DNA of 64,000 nt from Brevibacterium sp. JSBI002 (GCF_026013965.1 NZ_CP110341.1:620001-684000); one strand, 5' to 3'; numbered from the stretch's first letter, positions 28,949-38,438 are shown. Translations and numbers: made by a program. Notes: generated from the letters alone by a model not told the origin.

Positions 28949-30664
28949 ATGAAACGGTTGGCAATGGCGGCAACGTTCGCTCTGGCACTCTCCCTCGGAG
29001 GATGGGGTCAGGCAGCCGCACAAGCAGATGAGAGCACAACTGCGCAGGCGGCCGACGTCCAAGCCGCGGGAGAAGCAGGAGACGGCAACGCAGAATCCCC
29101 GGGAACAGAGGACCCGCCCACGGACCCTGGTGACGACGCCGCTGATCCCGGCACACCCACCGAACCCGGTGACGGGGAGGAATCGACTGATCCGGGAGGC
29201 GACGAGAACGCAACCGATCCCGGCGACGGTGATGAGGCAGCCGACCCTGGCGAAGGTTCGGACGAACCGCCCGAGGACTCGACCCCGATCGATGCCTCGT
29301 TCTCCCTCGACCAGTCGTCGATGCCCGTCGACGAGGCAGCCGAGGCCATCCCGTACACCATCACCGGGCTGAAGGCCGGAGACACCGTCACCGCCGAACC
29401 CGGAGAGAGCGGCTCCATCACCGTCGACAGTGACGGAACGTTCAACGGAGAGCTCCGCGGCAACACCGAGCTCAAGGTCGGCGACGTCGTCGATGTCACC
29501 GTGACCGTCGCCCGCGACGGCGAAGAGTCGGAGACATTCAGCGGCAGCGTGGAGATCACCGACAGCCAAGATGACTCGGATGCGGCCGTCAGCGTCGACC
29601 CGCAGAGCCAAGGGATCGACTCGTATCTCGACGATGGTGTCGACATCACCGTGAGCAATTGCGAGGCGGGCGAAGAAGTGACCGTCACCATCGTCCGCAA
29701 GGGCGAGAATACGAGCATCTGGGAAGAGACGAAGACCGCCGGCGGTGACGGTTCGGCCTCCGCGTCCTTCATGCCTGGAACCGGCGGCGATGGATGGATC
29801 GGTGACTTCGTGGTCAGCGCAGAATGCGGTGACATGACCGCGGAGACGACGTATTCCGTCACTGAGAACGGCGACGGCTCCGATTCGGATCTCAGCGTCA
29901 CCCCGGAGGGCCAGAAGCTGGCCGACTTCCTCGAGAACGGTGTCAACATCACCCTCGTCGACTGCCACGTCGACTCCGAGGTGAAGTTCCAGGTGAGCTC
30001 CGCGAAAGACCCCGACACCGTGATCTGGGACGAGACCCAGGAAGCCGGTGAGGATGCAGCGGGATCCGTCCAGTTCCTCCCTGACGGTGACGGCGGCAAG
30101 GGCTGGGTCGGTGACTTCATCGTCATGGCCTCCTGCGGCGACAAGAGCGCAGAGACCACGTTCACTGTCACCGATGACGGCAGCGTCGTCGACCCCGAGC
30201 TCTCGATCAACCCCGAAAAGATTCCGGGAGAGGACTTCATCGACCGGGACCAAGGTGTGCAGCTGATGGTCAACGAATGCGTTCCAGATGCCGAAGTCCA
30301 CTTCGAGGTCTACTCCGGGGACGAGGGCGAGAAACTCTACGAACAGACCGCGACGGCCAATGAAGAAGGAACGGCCGGAATCCACGTCTACGGACTCGGG
30401 GATGATCCCGCATACTACGTCGGGACCTACCAGGTCTTCGCCGAATGCATGGACGTCAGCAGGTCAGGAGAGTTCGAAGTCACCGGCGGTGAGTCCGGTG
30501 GCGGCAACGGAGGAGACTCCGGTGAAGCCGGCGGATCCGGGGGCGGCTCGTCGATGCCTCGCACCGGTGCCGAACTCACCGGGCTGGCTGCAGGCGCCCT
30601 GCTCATCCTCGGCGGTGGAGCGGCCATCGGTCTGGCACGCCGGAAGAACAAGAGCTGGCAGTGA
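28949..30664 (+). CDS. LPXTG-like anchored surface protein with three Cys-paired repeats
   Basis: A 571-residue secreted wall protein. It has a Sec signal (about 1-27, MKRLAMAATFALALSLGG), an acidic linker with repeated DPGD/EPGDG units to about 110, a domain near 113-205 and then three related repeats starting near 211, 311 and 415, each with a conserved Cys near the start and another about 50-60 residues on (for example NITLVDCHVDSEVKFQ and VMASCGDKSAETT). The C-terminus is a sortase signal: MPRTG (near 536), hydrophobic helix, ARRKNK. The start has GGAAGGAAC upstream. No ligand is predictable. The repeat domain is shared with the product at 31910. Confidence 0.85.
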   Translation: MKRLAMAATFALALSLGGWGQAAAQADESTTAQAADVQAAGEAGDGNAESPGTEDPPTDPGDDAADPGTPTEPGDGEESTDPGGDENATDPGDGDEAADPGEGSDEPPEDSTPIDASFSLDQSSMPVDEAAEAIPYTITGLKAGDTVTAEPGESGSITVDSDGTFNGELRGNTELKVGDVVDVTVTVARDGEESETFSGSVEITDSQDDSDAAVSVDPQSQGIDSYLDDGVDITVSNCEAGEEVTVTIVRKGENTSIWEETKTAGGDGSASASFMPGTGGDGWIGDFVVSAECGDMTAETTYSVTENGDGSDSDLSVTPEGQKLADFLENGVNITLVDCHVDSEVKFQVSSAKDPDTVIWDETQEAGEDAAGSVQFLPDGDGGKGWVGDFIVMASCGDKSAETTFTVTDDGSVVDPELSINPEKIPGEDFIDRDQGVQLMVNECVPDAEVHFEVYSGDEGEKLYEQTATANEEGTAGIHVYGLGDDPAYYVGTYQVFAECMDVSRSGEFEVTGGESGGGNGGDSGEAGGSGGGSSMPRTGAELTGLAAGALLILGGGAAIGLARRKNKSWQ

Positions 30665-30728
30665 CCGGTGACCCGTCGGGTTGGTGACTCCACCCGGCCC
30701 GACGGCGAGAAGCGGTCCTGGCGGAAGC

Positions 30729-30775
30729 GATCGGCCCCGGTTCCTCGACTCCTGGTCGAAGAACCGGGGCCGATC
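30729..30775 (+). terminator. Terminator after LPXTG protein
   Basis: GATCGGCCCCGGTTC pairs perfectly with GAACCGGGGCCGATC, a 15-bp stem with a 17-base loop. Confidence 0.8.
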
Positions 30776-30924
30776 TGTGCTGTCCTCACAGGCAGTGCCG
30801 AGCAGTTCGCGTGCACGCCCGTTGAGTCACGTCCGGGTCTTGCCGGTGCAGGAACAGCGGGCCTAGCTTGGTCGTCGTGGAGGCAAGGAAGCTTCCACGA
30901 AACCGATGAACGAGGAGCACAATC

Positions 30925-31419
30925 ATGTCCAGTCCAGGTCAGCCCGATATCAAACGCGGCGACAAGGGCACCGCGGTCCTGCGCGCCCAGCGAGCTCTGC
31001 GGAGAATTCCCGATCTCAGCGTCGCAGTCGACGGTGATTTCGGACCGGACTCCGAAGCGGGGGTCAAACGGTTTCAGGAGAGTGCCGGACTGACGGTTGA
31101 TGGCATCGTCGGAAAGGACACCTGGGAAGCACTTCCGAACGGTGGTCCGATGCCTCTGCTGAAGACCGGGTCGAAAGGCGACGTCGTTCGCGACCTGCAG
31201 AAGTTACTCATCTCTGGTGCAGGCAGCGGTGATTGGCCGTCGCCGGGCGAAGCCGACGGAGAATTCGGGGCCGGCACGAAGGAGTCTGTGGAGGGCTTTC
31301 AGAAGCGGGGTGGCGTCGACTCAGACGGCATCGTCGGGGACAGAACCTGGGCTGTCCCACTGCACGCCACGAACAGCACTCTCGAGACCGCCGTCGGACT
31401 CGACTGGGCCGAAGACTGA
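30925..31419 (+). CDS. Tandem peptidoglycan-binding-domain protein without signal peptide
   Basis: A 164-residue protein made almost wholly of two PG_binding_1 repeats (about 9-71 and 77-143), each with the pattern GDxGxxVxxxQxxL...DGxFGxxTxxxVxxFQ...DGIVGxxTW. These domains bind peptidoglycan in cell-wall enzymes, yet there is no signal peptide, no membrane helix and no catalytic domain. GAGGAG lies seven bases before the ATG. It is flanked by a wall-anchored protein and its secreted paralogue, so a cell-surface role is likely, perhaps with non-classical export or release on lysis. Good terminators bracket it. Confidence 0.85.
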   Translation: MSSPGQPDIKRGDKGTAVLRAQRALRRIPDLSVAVDGDFGPDSEAGVKRFQESAGLTVDGIVGKDTWEALPNGGPMPLLKTGSKGDVVRDLQKLLISGAGSGDWPSPGEADGEFGAGTKESVEGFQKRGGVDSDGIVGDRTWAVPLHATNSTLETAVGLDWAED

Positions 31420-31447
31420 GTCCGGCCAAGGTGCTGCTGACAGTTCT

Positions 31448-31481
31448 GGTCCCCTGCTTCCGGAGTCGCGAGCAGGGGACC
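31448..31481 (+). terminator. Terminator after PG-binding protein
   Basis: GGTCCCCTGCT pairs with AGCAGGGGACC around a 12-base loop. Confidence 0.75.
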
Positions 31482-31909
31482 GCGGCCTGGAATCTCCGAA
31501 ATCGGCGATAACAATTCAGCCTGCCGAATTCTGCGGAGTGATGACGATGTGATCGACAGTCTGATCGCGGCCTGTGCGCCCGGATCAGCCTGCCTCAACC
31601 GGAGCAGCCAGCTCCGACCCAACCTCGCTGGAACAATGGGGATGACCAGGAACGACAGCGCCGCCTCGGCGAGAGTGCCGCTGTGGGCGGTGCGTGATTC
31701 TGAAAGACGGCTCGGCGTTCGAATCGGCAGGTCACATTGACGTCTCGAAACCGTTCGGAACGCTGTTTCGAAGTTGTCATGACCACAATGATCAGAACTC
31801 CACAGAACTCTTTCGTCCTGCCTACGGTCGCACCACAACCGAATACGGCAGATCAACCCGACAACGCTTTCAGAACATCACTGGCAAGGACGAAAGAAGG
31901 ATGATCACA
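31482..31909 (+). other. Regulatory region before secreted repeat protein
   Basis: No convincing gene is seen in these bases. The stretch near 31741-31790 has CGAAAC...GTTTCG inverted arms, followed by TTGTCATGACC, similar to TGTCATGATC before the LPXTG gene; the two paralogues may share a regulator. Confidence 0.35.
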
Positions 31910-32692
31910 ATGAAGAAGCTCGCACTCGCCGCAACCGTCGGTTTCAGCCTATCCATGCTCGCAGCCGGACCGGCGACGGCTCTGAGTCTCGACGCCGCAC
32001 CTTCGGGCTCTGTTCCAACCGACGGAAGTCACTCGAGCGAATCCGGGGCAGCAGAGGAAGAAGGCTCGGAGGGCGACCCCAAGTCTCACAATGAAGATCT
32101 GGCGCTGAGGTTCGCGACGATGACACTGTACGAGGTCGCGCACGGCAAGGGAATCGAATACACCGTCGACGGGCTCAAAGCAGGGGACATCGTCACCACC
32201 AGTCTCAACGACAAGAAGTCCGTTGTGAAGAAGGACGGGCCGTTCGACGGCTCGGTTGTCGTGGATGAGGAACCGGACGTCCCGACAGCCCTTCCGTTCA
32301 TGGTCTATGTTGAACGCGACGGCGAGAGAGTAAGGGAGATGTCCACCAGTGTCGACCTCATGGCGGAGGGCGATCGAAGTGAATACGAAGATGGCACTCT
32401 GTTGATGAACCCAGAGGAGGACACGAACGACACGGCTCTCGGCACCGACGGAGTCAATTTCACAATGGTCAACTGCTCGGCCGAAGACGAGGTCGTGTTC
32501 CGCGTGTTCAAGAAGAGCACGGACGGTCAGACGAAGGTCTGGGAAAAGCGCCAACTCGCCGGTGAAGATGAGTCCGCATCGGTCCGATACACAGCGGATT
32601 CAAGCAAGGACCTGTGGGGCAGATACGTCATCACTGCAGAATGCGGCGACCTCGAAGACTCGGCGCCGCTGCAGGTGTACATCGACGAATAG
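31910..32692 (+). CDS. Secreted single-repeat paralogue of the LPXTG protein
   Basis: A 260-residue exported protein with a signal peptide (MKKLALAATVGFSLSMLAAG), an acidic Ser/Glu linker, and two domains also found in the LPXTG protein: one with YTVDGLKAGDIVTTS and one C-terminal repeat with paired cysteines (FTMVNCSAEDEVVFRVF and VITAECGDLEDSA). It lacks an LPXTG signal and any C-terminal helix, so it should be released or held non-covalently. ATG 31910 is preferred over ATG 31901 because AGAAGG then lies nine bases upstream. Function unknown. Confidence 0.8.
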   Translation: MKKLALAATVGFSLSMLAAGPATALSLDAAPSGSVPTDGSHSSESGAAEEEGSEGDPKSHNEDLALRFATMTLYEVAHGKGIEYTVDGLKAGDIVTTSLNDKKSVVKKDGPFDGSVVVDEEPDVPTALPFMVYVERDGERVREMSTSVDLMAEGDRSEYEDGTLLMNPEEDTNDTALGTDGVNFTMVNCSAEDEVVFRVFKKSTDGQTKVWEKRQLAGEDESASVRYTADSSKDLWGRYVITAECGDLEDSAPLQVYIDE

Positions 32693-32727
32693 AGGTCCGT
32701 GATCACTCAACCCGCAACTAGAATGCA

Positions 32728-32786
32728 AACGACGCCAGGCCCTCGACTCAGAACAGTGCTTCTGAGTTTCGGGATCTGGCGTCGTT
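32728..32786. terminator. Convergent terminator
   Basis: AACGACGCCAG (32728-32738) pairs with CTGGCGTCGTT (32776-32786); a smaller CTCAGAA/TTCTGAG stem is nested inside. It separates the rightward secreted protein from leftward purQ. Confidence 0.7.
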
Positions 32787-32819
32787 CGTCTGTCGGTGTC
32801 TCAGGGACCGCCGGCCGGC

Positions 32820-33557
32820 TCAGCCCTTGGCGACGAGGGTGCGCACGGCCGAGGAGAAGAACCCCTGACCGTCGATTCCGCCGCCGGACTCGGGGCCGAA
32901 GCCGGCCTCGACGGCGTGTTCGGGGTGCGGCATGAGGCCGACGACGTTGCCTGCTTCGTTCGTGATTCCGGCGATGTCGCGCAGAGACCCGTTCGGGTTG
33001 AAGCCCTGGTAGCGGAAGACCACGCGTCCGGTGGACTCGAGCTCGTCGAGCACCTCGTCGGTGGCGACGAACCCGCCCTCACCGTTCTTCAGCGGAATGC
33101 GGATCGTCTGACCCTGCTCGTAGTCGCTCGTCCACGCGGTGTTCGCGTTCTCCACGACCAGGTCCTGGTCACGGCAGATGAAATGCTGGTGATCGTTGCG
33201 GATGAGCGCACCGGGCAGCAGCCGGGACTCGCAGAGGATCTGGAAGCCGTTGCAGATGCCGAGCACCGGCATACCGGCATTCGCCGCAGCCACGACGGAC
33301 TCCATGATCGGAGCGAATCCGGCGATCGCACCGCAGCGCAGGTAGTCACCATAGGAGAACCCGCCGGGTAGGATGACGGCATCGACTCCGGACAGCGTCG
33401 AATCCGCATGCCACAGGTTCACCGGGTTCGCACCGGCCAGACGAACGGCGCGAGCGGCGTCACGGTCATCGAGAGTTCCGGGAAACGTGACGACTCCGAC
33501 GGAGACACCGGACTCAGGCGTCGCCTCGGCGGTGGGATCAGCCGCGACAGCGGTCAC
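32820..33557 (-). CDS. purQ: Phosphoribosylformylglycinamidine synthase glutaminase subunit PurQ
   Basis: A 245-residue class I glutamine amidotransferase that supplies ammonia to PurL. The nucleophile elbow GICNGFQIL (Cys) and the distal His-Glu in MPHPEHAVE are intact. The first 15 or so residues are an acidic/Ala-rich extension before [13 protein letters not shown]. It overlaps purS by four bases (ATGA), so the two are coupled. It is followed by a convergent terminator rather than by purL. Confidence 0.96.
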   Translation of the reverse strand: MTAVAADPTAEATPESGVSVGVVTFPGTLDDRDAARAVRLAGANPVNLWHADSTLSGVDAVILPGGFSYGDYLRCGAIAGFAPIMESVVAAANAGMPVLGICNGFQILCESRLLPGALIRNDHQHFICRDQDLVVENANTAWTSDYEQGQTIRIPLKNGEGGFVATDEVLDELESTGRVVFRYQGFNPNGSLRDIAGITNEAGNVVGLMPHPEHAVEAGFGPESGGGIDGQGFFSSAVRTLVAKG

Positions 33558-33811
33558 GATGCGTCCTCGGCCACGCGGACAGCCACAACGTTTTCGATCA
33601 CGGGGTTCGACAGAAGCTTCTCTGCGGCTTCGCGTGCCTGGGCGAGGACCTCCTCGGTGGCTTCGCCGTCTACCTCGAGTTCGAACCTCTTGCCCTGACG
33701 AACCTCACCGAACCCGGTGAAGCCCAGACGGGTCAGTCCGCCGGAGATCGCCTTGCCCTGGGGGTCAAGGATCTCGGGTTTGGGCATCACCTCAACGACG
33801 ACACGTGCCAT
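33554..33811 (-). CDS. purS: Phosphoribosylformylglycinamidine synthase subunit PurS
   Basis: The 85-residue small subunit that holds PurL and PurQ together in the FGAM synthase complex. The sequence from [20 protein letters not shown] through [16 protein letters not shown] is standard for PurS. It is the first gene of the purS-purQ pair; AAAGGAGCAG lies upstream of its ATG. Confidence 0.95.
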   Translation of the reverse strand: MARVVVEVMPKPEILDPQGKAISGGLTRLGFTGFGEVRQGKRFELEVDGEATEEVLAQAREAAEKLLSNPVIENVVAVRVAEDAS

Positions 33812-33926
33812 GCGTGTACTGCTCCTTTGTGAAAGTGTTCGGGAGTTCCTCCCGCGCTCACCCAGAGTCTACCAACCACGACCGAATTCCCCGCCCGCGG
33901 TCCGGTCGTCGGACAGGCCGGAGCCC

Positions 33927-35348
33927 TCAGGAATCGAAGCCCATGCCCACTGCATCGAGGACCTTGAGCAGAGGTCCGCGACGGCCTTCGTTCTCATCGG
34001 CCTTGATCAGCGCATTCGTCGTCATCTTGATGCCCAGCCACGCCACCGGCTCTGGCGGGAACGGCAGGGGGAGCTTGCGCACCATCTCGAGCTCGGTCAG
34101 CTCGGTGTCCTCGCCGGAGAGCAGATCGAGCATGACCGTTCCAGCGAACCGAGACGCACCCACTCCGAGCCCGGTGAACCCCGCAGCCATGGCGACCTTC
34201 TTCCCATAGGCGCTGGTGAAGAACGAGAAGAACCGCGAGCAGGTGTCGATCGGTCCGCCCCACTTGTGAGTGAACTTCAGCCCGGCCAGCTGCGGGAAGG
34301 TCTCGAAGAAGTGCTCGGCGAGGGTCTCGAAGGTCTCGGGTCGCTGATCGTATCTCCACGACAGCTGCCGCCCGAAGTGGTAGACGGCGTCCCAACCGCC
34401 GAAGAGGATCCGGTTGTCAGCGCTCAGCCGGTAGTAGTGGAATCTGTTCGCACAGTCGCCGATGCCCTGACGGCCCTCCCATCCGATCGCAGCCATCTGC
34501 TCGTCGTTCAGCGGCTCGGTCATCAGCGCATAGTCGTAGACGGGAACCGTATGCAGACTCACCCGTCTCAGCAGCGAGGGGAACACATTCGTCGCCAACG
34601 CCACCCGCTTCGCCGTGACCTGGCTGCACGGAGCTGACGCACAGTCCTCGAGCGTCTCCGCGGTCACGCGGGTCTGGACTCGCACGCTCGTCTTCGCGTC
34701 GCTGACATCGGTGACCTTCGTGCCCTCATAGACCTCGACCCCGAGTTCGCGGATGACCCGCAGCAGCTCCCAGCACAGCTTCGCCGGATGGACCAGCGCG
34801 ACCTCGCGGGAATCCCACAGCGCACCCTTGTACGTCGGCGACTTGACGATCCCCGCGAGCTCCTGCTGGTCGAGGAAGATGAAACCGGAATCGGGATCGT
34901 GGGCCTCACGCAGCTCGGCGACCTGGTAGTCCTCGGTGGCGACGTCGAGTTCGCCCGTGCGCTCGAACTCGACGTCCATCCCGTACTTCGCCACCGCTGC
35001 TTCGATGGCGTCGAGGTTCTCCCGGCCCAGCTGCGCGAGCCGATCGTTCTCCTCCGGCAGGTGGGCTTCCCCGTTGTCATAGCCGTGAGTGAGGCTGGCC
35101 GCGCAGAATCCGCCATTGCGCCCCGAGGCGGCCCACCCGATCGAGTTCGCTTCGACGAGCACGACCCGACGGTTCGGGTCCCGCTCCTTGGCCTGCAGAG
35201 CAGTCCACAGACCCGTGAACCCGCCGCCGACGACGAGGAGGTCGGTCTCGCGGTTCTCCTGCAGCGGCGGCAGCGGCTCCGGACGCAGGTCGGTGTCGAG
35301 CCAGAACGGAATGGTCGAGGCGTCGGACAATGAGGCATTGACGTCCAT
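33927..35348 (-). CDS. FAD-dependent oxidoreductase, PuuB/polyamine-oxidase-like (DAO family)
   Basis: A 473-residue glycine/D-amino-acid-oxidase-fold enzyme. The FAD-binding motif LLVVGGGFTGLWTAL lies at about residues 37-51, with the family-typical SGRNGGFC near 75-82 and GFTGLGVG near the C-terminus. Members next to polyamine transporters include gamma-glutamylputrescine oxidase (PuuB), which gives an aldehyde, ammonia and hydrogen peroxide. It is the last gene of the polyamine operon, 125 bp after potC. No gamma-glutamylputrescine synthetase is present in the window, so direct oxidation of another amine is also possible. Confidence 0.8.
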   Translation of the reverse strand: MDVNASLSDASTIPFWLDTDLRPEPLPPLQENRETDLLVVGGGFTGLWTALQAKERDPNRRVVLVEANSIGWAASGRNGGFCAASLTHGYDNGEAHLPEENDRLAQLGRENLDAIEAAVAKYGMDVEFERTGELDVATEDYQVAELREAHDPDSGFIFLDQQELAGIVKSPTYKGALWDSREVALVHPAKLCWELLRVIRELGVEVYEGTKVTDVSDAKTSVRVQTRVTAETLEDCASAPCSQVTAKRVALATNVFPSLLRRVSLHTVPVYDYALMTEPLNDEQMAAIGWEGRQGIGDCANRFHYYRLSADNRILFGGWDAVYHFGRQLSWRYDQRPETFETLAEHFFETFPQLAGLKFTHKWGGPIDTCSRFFSFFTSAYGKKVAMAAGFTGLGVGASRFAGTVMLDLLSGEDTELTELEMVRKLPLPFPPEPVAWLGIKMTTNALIKADENEGRRGPLLKVLDAVGMGFDS

Positions 35349-35473
35349 GTCACTTCACTTTCTTCGCTGTGCGGTCGGTGGGCACTCTGCCGGACAGGCA
35401 GGTGCGGGGTGGTGCGGAACGGCGGGCCGGCACGAGCCGGCGAACTTCGGGGCCGCCTCGGTGATGGGGCTCC

Positions 35474-36337
35474 TCATGCGGCCATCGTCTTGATGATCTC
35501 CGTGGCGTTGCCGCCAGCCTTGCGCAGGACGAAGCCGACGAAACCGAGCGCTAAGAGGGTGAGCACGAACATCACCGTCGACATCGCCGCGACCTCGGGG
35601 CGCAGAGCCACGCGGACGGCGGAGAAGATGTAGACCGGCCACGGGGTGTAGCCCGGCTGCTGGACGAAGCTCGAGAGGATCGTGTTGTCGAGGCTGACGG
35701 TGAACGACATCAGAGCTCCGGCGAGGATGCCGGGAGCCGCGATCGGCAGGGTGTTGTCCTTGAACCGGTTCCACGGGGTGGCTCCGAGATCGGCGGCGGC
35801 ATCCTCGAGCTGGGTGTCCATTCCGGCGAGTCGGGCCCGGACGATGAACGTCACGATCGCCATGGAGAACATCGCGTGCGAGATGATGAGCCTGACCAGG
35901 CCGTTGTTGAGCGGTGTGATGCCCCAGTCGACGCCGACCGTGACGAACCACGGCAGGAACGAGATGCCGTCGACGATCTCGGGGGTGACCAGGGTCAGTC
36001 CGAGGATCGCGGTCAGTCCGAGTGCCCACCATGCGCCCCTTCTGGCCCTGGCCAGAGCGACTCCGCCGAGGGTGCCGAAGATCGTCGAGACGATCGCTGT
36101 GCCCACAGCGGCCTGCAGGCTGGTGACGATGGAGGAGACGATGATGTCGTTGTTGATGCCGCTGATGTAGGCGTGCAGGCCGAAGCCGCGGAAGTTCGCG
36201 AGCACCTTGCCGTTGTTGAACGAATAGGCGATGATCACCGCGATCGGCACGAACAGGTAGACGAAGACGAGGATGCCCCAGACGTGCAGGGCGATATCGG
36301 TCGGCGTCCGACGTGCGAACGTGTTCTTCTTCGGCAT
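35474..36337 (-). CDS. potC: Polyamine ABC transporter permease PotC
   Basis: A 287-residue inner-membrane permease with six predicted helices and the EAA-type loop (EDAAADLGATPWNRFKDNTL) that docks on PotA. The ATG at 36337 is chosen because GGGAGG lies seven bases upstream and only one base separates it from the potB stop. It pairs with PotB to form the channel for spermidine/putrescine-type import. Confidence 0.9.
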   Translation of the reverse strand: MPKKNTFARRTPTDIALHVWGILVFVYLFVPIAVIIAYSFNNGKVLANFRGFGLHAYISGINNDIIVSSIVTSLQAAVGTAIVSTIFGTLGGVALARARRGAWWALGLTAILGLTLVTPEIVDGISFLPWFVTVGVDWGITPLNNGLVRLIISHAMFSMAIVTFIVRARLAGMDTQLEDAAADLGATPWNRFKDNTLPIAAPGILAGALMSFTVSLDNTILSSFVQQPGYTPWPVYIFSAVRVALRPEVAAMSTVMFVLTLLALGFVGFVLRKAGGNATEIIKTMAA

Positions 36338-36338
36338 C

Positions 36339-37277
36339 TCAGGCCCTCCCGTCATGCAGCGGAACACTGTTGAGCTTGGCCGTGATCGCCTGCCCGAGCT
36401 TGAGCAGTGCGAAGCCGACCCCGACGACGGCCAAGGTGGAGATGATGAGGATCATCGCCATGGCCGCTCCGACCGCCCAGTTCTGTGCGGTGTTGAACTG
36501 ATTGGCGATGAGCTGACCGACCATGGAGCCGCTCGCCCCACCGAGGACGGTCGCGGTGACGTAGTCGCCGTTGAGCGGGATGAACACGAGCAGGCAGCCG
36601 GAGACGACTCCGGGCATCGCCATCGGCAGCGTGACCCGCATGAAGGTCTTCACCTTCCCCGCGCCGAGGTCATAGCTGGCCTCGCGCAGCTTCTTGCCCG
36701 AGGCGTCTATGGCGACGAACAGCGGCAGGATCATCAGCGGCAGATAGTTGTAGACGACGCCGATCTGCACGGCCATCCGCGTGTAGAGGATGTCCAGGGG
36801 TCCGTCGAGCAGCCCAAGCCCCTGCAGCCAATTCGACAGGAACCCGTCGGGGGAGAGCATGATCTGCCAGCCGAGGGTGCGGACGAGGAAGTTCGTCCAG
36901 AACGGAACCATCACCAGGGCCAGAGCCAGTGACCTGCGGGCGGGTGCAACCTTGATCGCCAGCCAGTACGCGAACGGCAGGGCGATGATCAGGCACAGCA
37001 GGGTGCCGAGCAGCGAGATGCGCAAGGTCGCTGCGAAGGTCGAGACGAAGCTTGCGCTCATCGCCTCCGGGTACCGGCCGAACGACAGTCGATCGGTGGC
37101 GATGGCCGTGAACTGGTCGGGCTTGTACCCGAAGCTGTAGAAGACGATGAGGGCGAGGGGGATGATGAAGAAGAACAGCGCATAGGCCCATGTCGGAAAC
37201 GACATGGCCGCCGGGCCGAAGAGCTTCGCCGCCGGCTTCTTCGGTCGTGGCTGCTGCGGTCGGGTCTGTGTGCTCAT
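36339..37277 (-). CDS. potB: Polyamine ABC transporter permease PotB
   Basis: A 312-residue permease with six helices (first at about 30-50, WAYALFFFIIPLALIVFYSF) and an EAA loop (REASYDLGAGKVKTFMRVTL). Its ATG overlaps the potD stop in ATGA, and the cytoplasmic N-terminus is Pro/Lys-rich. It is the partner of PotC. Confidence 0.9.
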   Translation of the reverse strand: MSTQTRPQQPRPKKPAAKLFGPAAMSFPTWAYALFFFIIPLALIVFYSFGYKPDQFTAIATDRLSFGRYPEAMSASFVSTFAATLRISLLGTLLCLIIALPFAYWLAIKVAPARRSLALALVMVPFWTNFLVRTLGWQIMLSPDGFLSNWLQGLGLLDGPLDILYTRMAVQIGVVYNYLPLMILPLFVAIDASGKKLREASYDLGAGKVKTFMRVTLPMAMPGVVSGCLLVFIPLNGDYVTATVLGGASGSMVGQLIANQFNTAQNWAVGAAMAMILIISTLAVVGVGFALLKLGQAITAKLNSVPLHDGRA

Positions 37278-38437
37278 GCTCCGCTCCCGGCCTGGGCGTC
37301 GGTGAGGATCTTCGTCCGGATCTGATCGGCCGGAGTCTGCTTGCTCGGTTCGAGACGGTCGAGGACCTTCTGGGCGGGGAAGATGAGGTCCTGCTGGTCG
37401 AGGTCGGCCTGCTTCGCCTGCTCGGCCAGGCCCTTCGTTCCGATCGGGTAGCCGATGTAGTCGAGCTGGTCGACCGCGGTGTCCGGCGAGAGCATGTGGT
37501 TGATGAAGGCGTGCGCCGCATCCGGGTGCGGGGCGCCGGTGGCGATCGCCCAGCAGTCCATCCACAGATTCGCCGAGGGGGTCGGAAAGACGAACTTCCA
37601 GTTCTCCGGGTCCTTGACCTCGGTCAGACCCTGCCTGGCGTCGCCGTTGAAGGCGTGCAGAAGAGTGAAGCTGCCCTGGATCATGCTCGTGGCGGCGTTG
37701 CCGACATAGGCCTTCACATTCGGGGCCAGATCGTCGACGATGATCTTCCGAGCCTTGTCGAGCTCTCCTTCGTCCTGGGTGTTGAGGCTGAAACCCTGTG
37801 CAGCCAGGGCGATCGCCGAGACCTCCCATGGGTCCTCGAGCAGGGCGGTCGTGCCGGCCGCTTCCTTCTGCGCGGCATCGAGGAAGTCCTGCCAGCTCGA
37901 CATCTCCCGGCCGATCCTCTTCGTGTTGTAGACGAACCCGGTTGTGCCCCACGCCTTGCAGATCGAGTACGTGTTGTCCGGGTCGAAGTACTGATGAGTG
38001 AAGTTCGGGTCCATGTGCTCGAAGTTCGGGATCAGGCTGAGGTCGAGCTCCTGGAGCAGATCATGTTCGAGCATCTGCGGAATGTTCGACCCCGTCGGCA
38101 CGACCACGTCATAGCCGGATGTCCCGCGCGAAGTCGAGAGCTTCGCCACGAGCTCCTCGTTCGACCCGTAGGCGTCGACCTGGACAAGGATGTCGTTCTG
38201 GGACTTGAAGGCGTCGAGAAGTTCCGGGTTGTCGTAGTCGCCCCACGAGTAGAGGTTGAGCTTCGATTCGAGCTTTCCGTCGGTCGGCGGCGATGCCGCC
38301 ATCTTCGTGGTCTTCCCGCACGCGCTCAGTGCTCCGAGTCCGACGACGCCGAAACCGGCCAGCAGCGCTCGTCGGCTCAACCTCGCCGAGGCGGCCCGCG
38401 GCGCCAGGAACGTCACATCGGGTCTCTGCCGGACCAT
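37274..38437 (-). CDS. potD: Polyamine-binding lipoprotein PotD
   Basis: A 387-residue solute-binding protein. The twin-arginine signal (RLSRRALLAGFGVVGLGA) ends in a lipobox, LSAC, so it is probably exported folded and lipid-anchored. The mature protein begins with the typical LNLYSWGDYDNPELL segment of the spermidine/putrescine-binding family. The start at 38437 lies one base after the potA stop (TGAGATG) and gives a sensible Tat signal length; the longer frame to 38509 overlaps potA. Confidence 0.9.
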   Translation of the reverse strand: MVRQRPDVTFLAPRAASARLSRRALLAGFGVVGLGALSACGKTTKMAASPPTDGKLESKLNLYSWGDYDNPELLDAFKSQNDILVQVDAYGSNEELVAKLSTSRGTSGYDVVVPTGSNIPQMLEHDLLQELDLSLIPNFEHMDPNFTHQYFDPDNTYSICKAWGTTGFVYNTKRIGREMSSWQDFLDAAQKEAAGTTALLEDPWEVSAIALAAQGFSLNTQDEGELDKARKIIVDDLAPNVKAYVGNAATSMIQGSFTLLHAFNGDARQGLTEVKDPENWKFVFPTPSANLWMDCWAIATGAPHPDAAHAFINHMLSPDTAVDQLDYIGYPIGTKGLAEQAKQADLDQQDLIFPAQKVLDRLEPSKQTPADQIRTKILTDAQAGSGA

Positions 38438-38438
38438 C

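Noticed and set aside
31549..31740. 63-codon rightward frame between surface genes
   Set aside because: There is no ribosome-binding site, no recognisable composition and only weak codon bias; the region looks regulatory.
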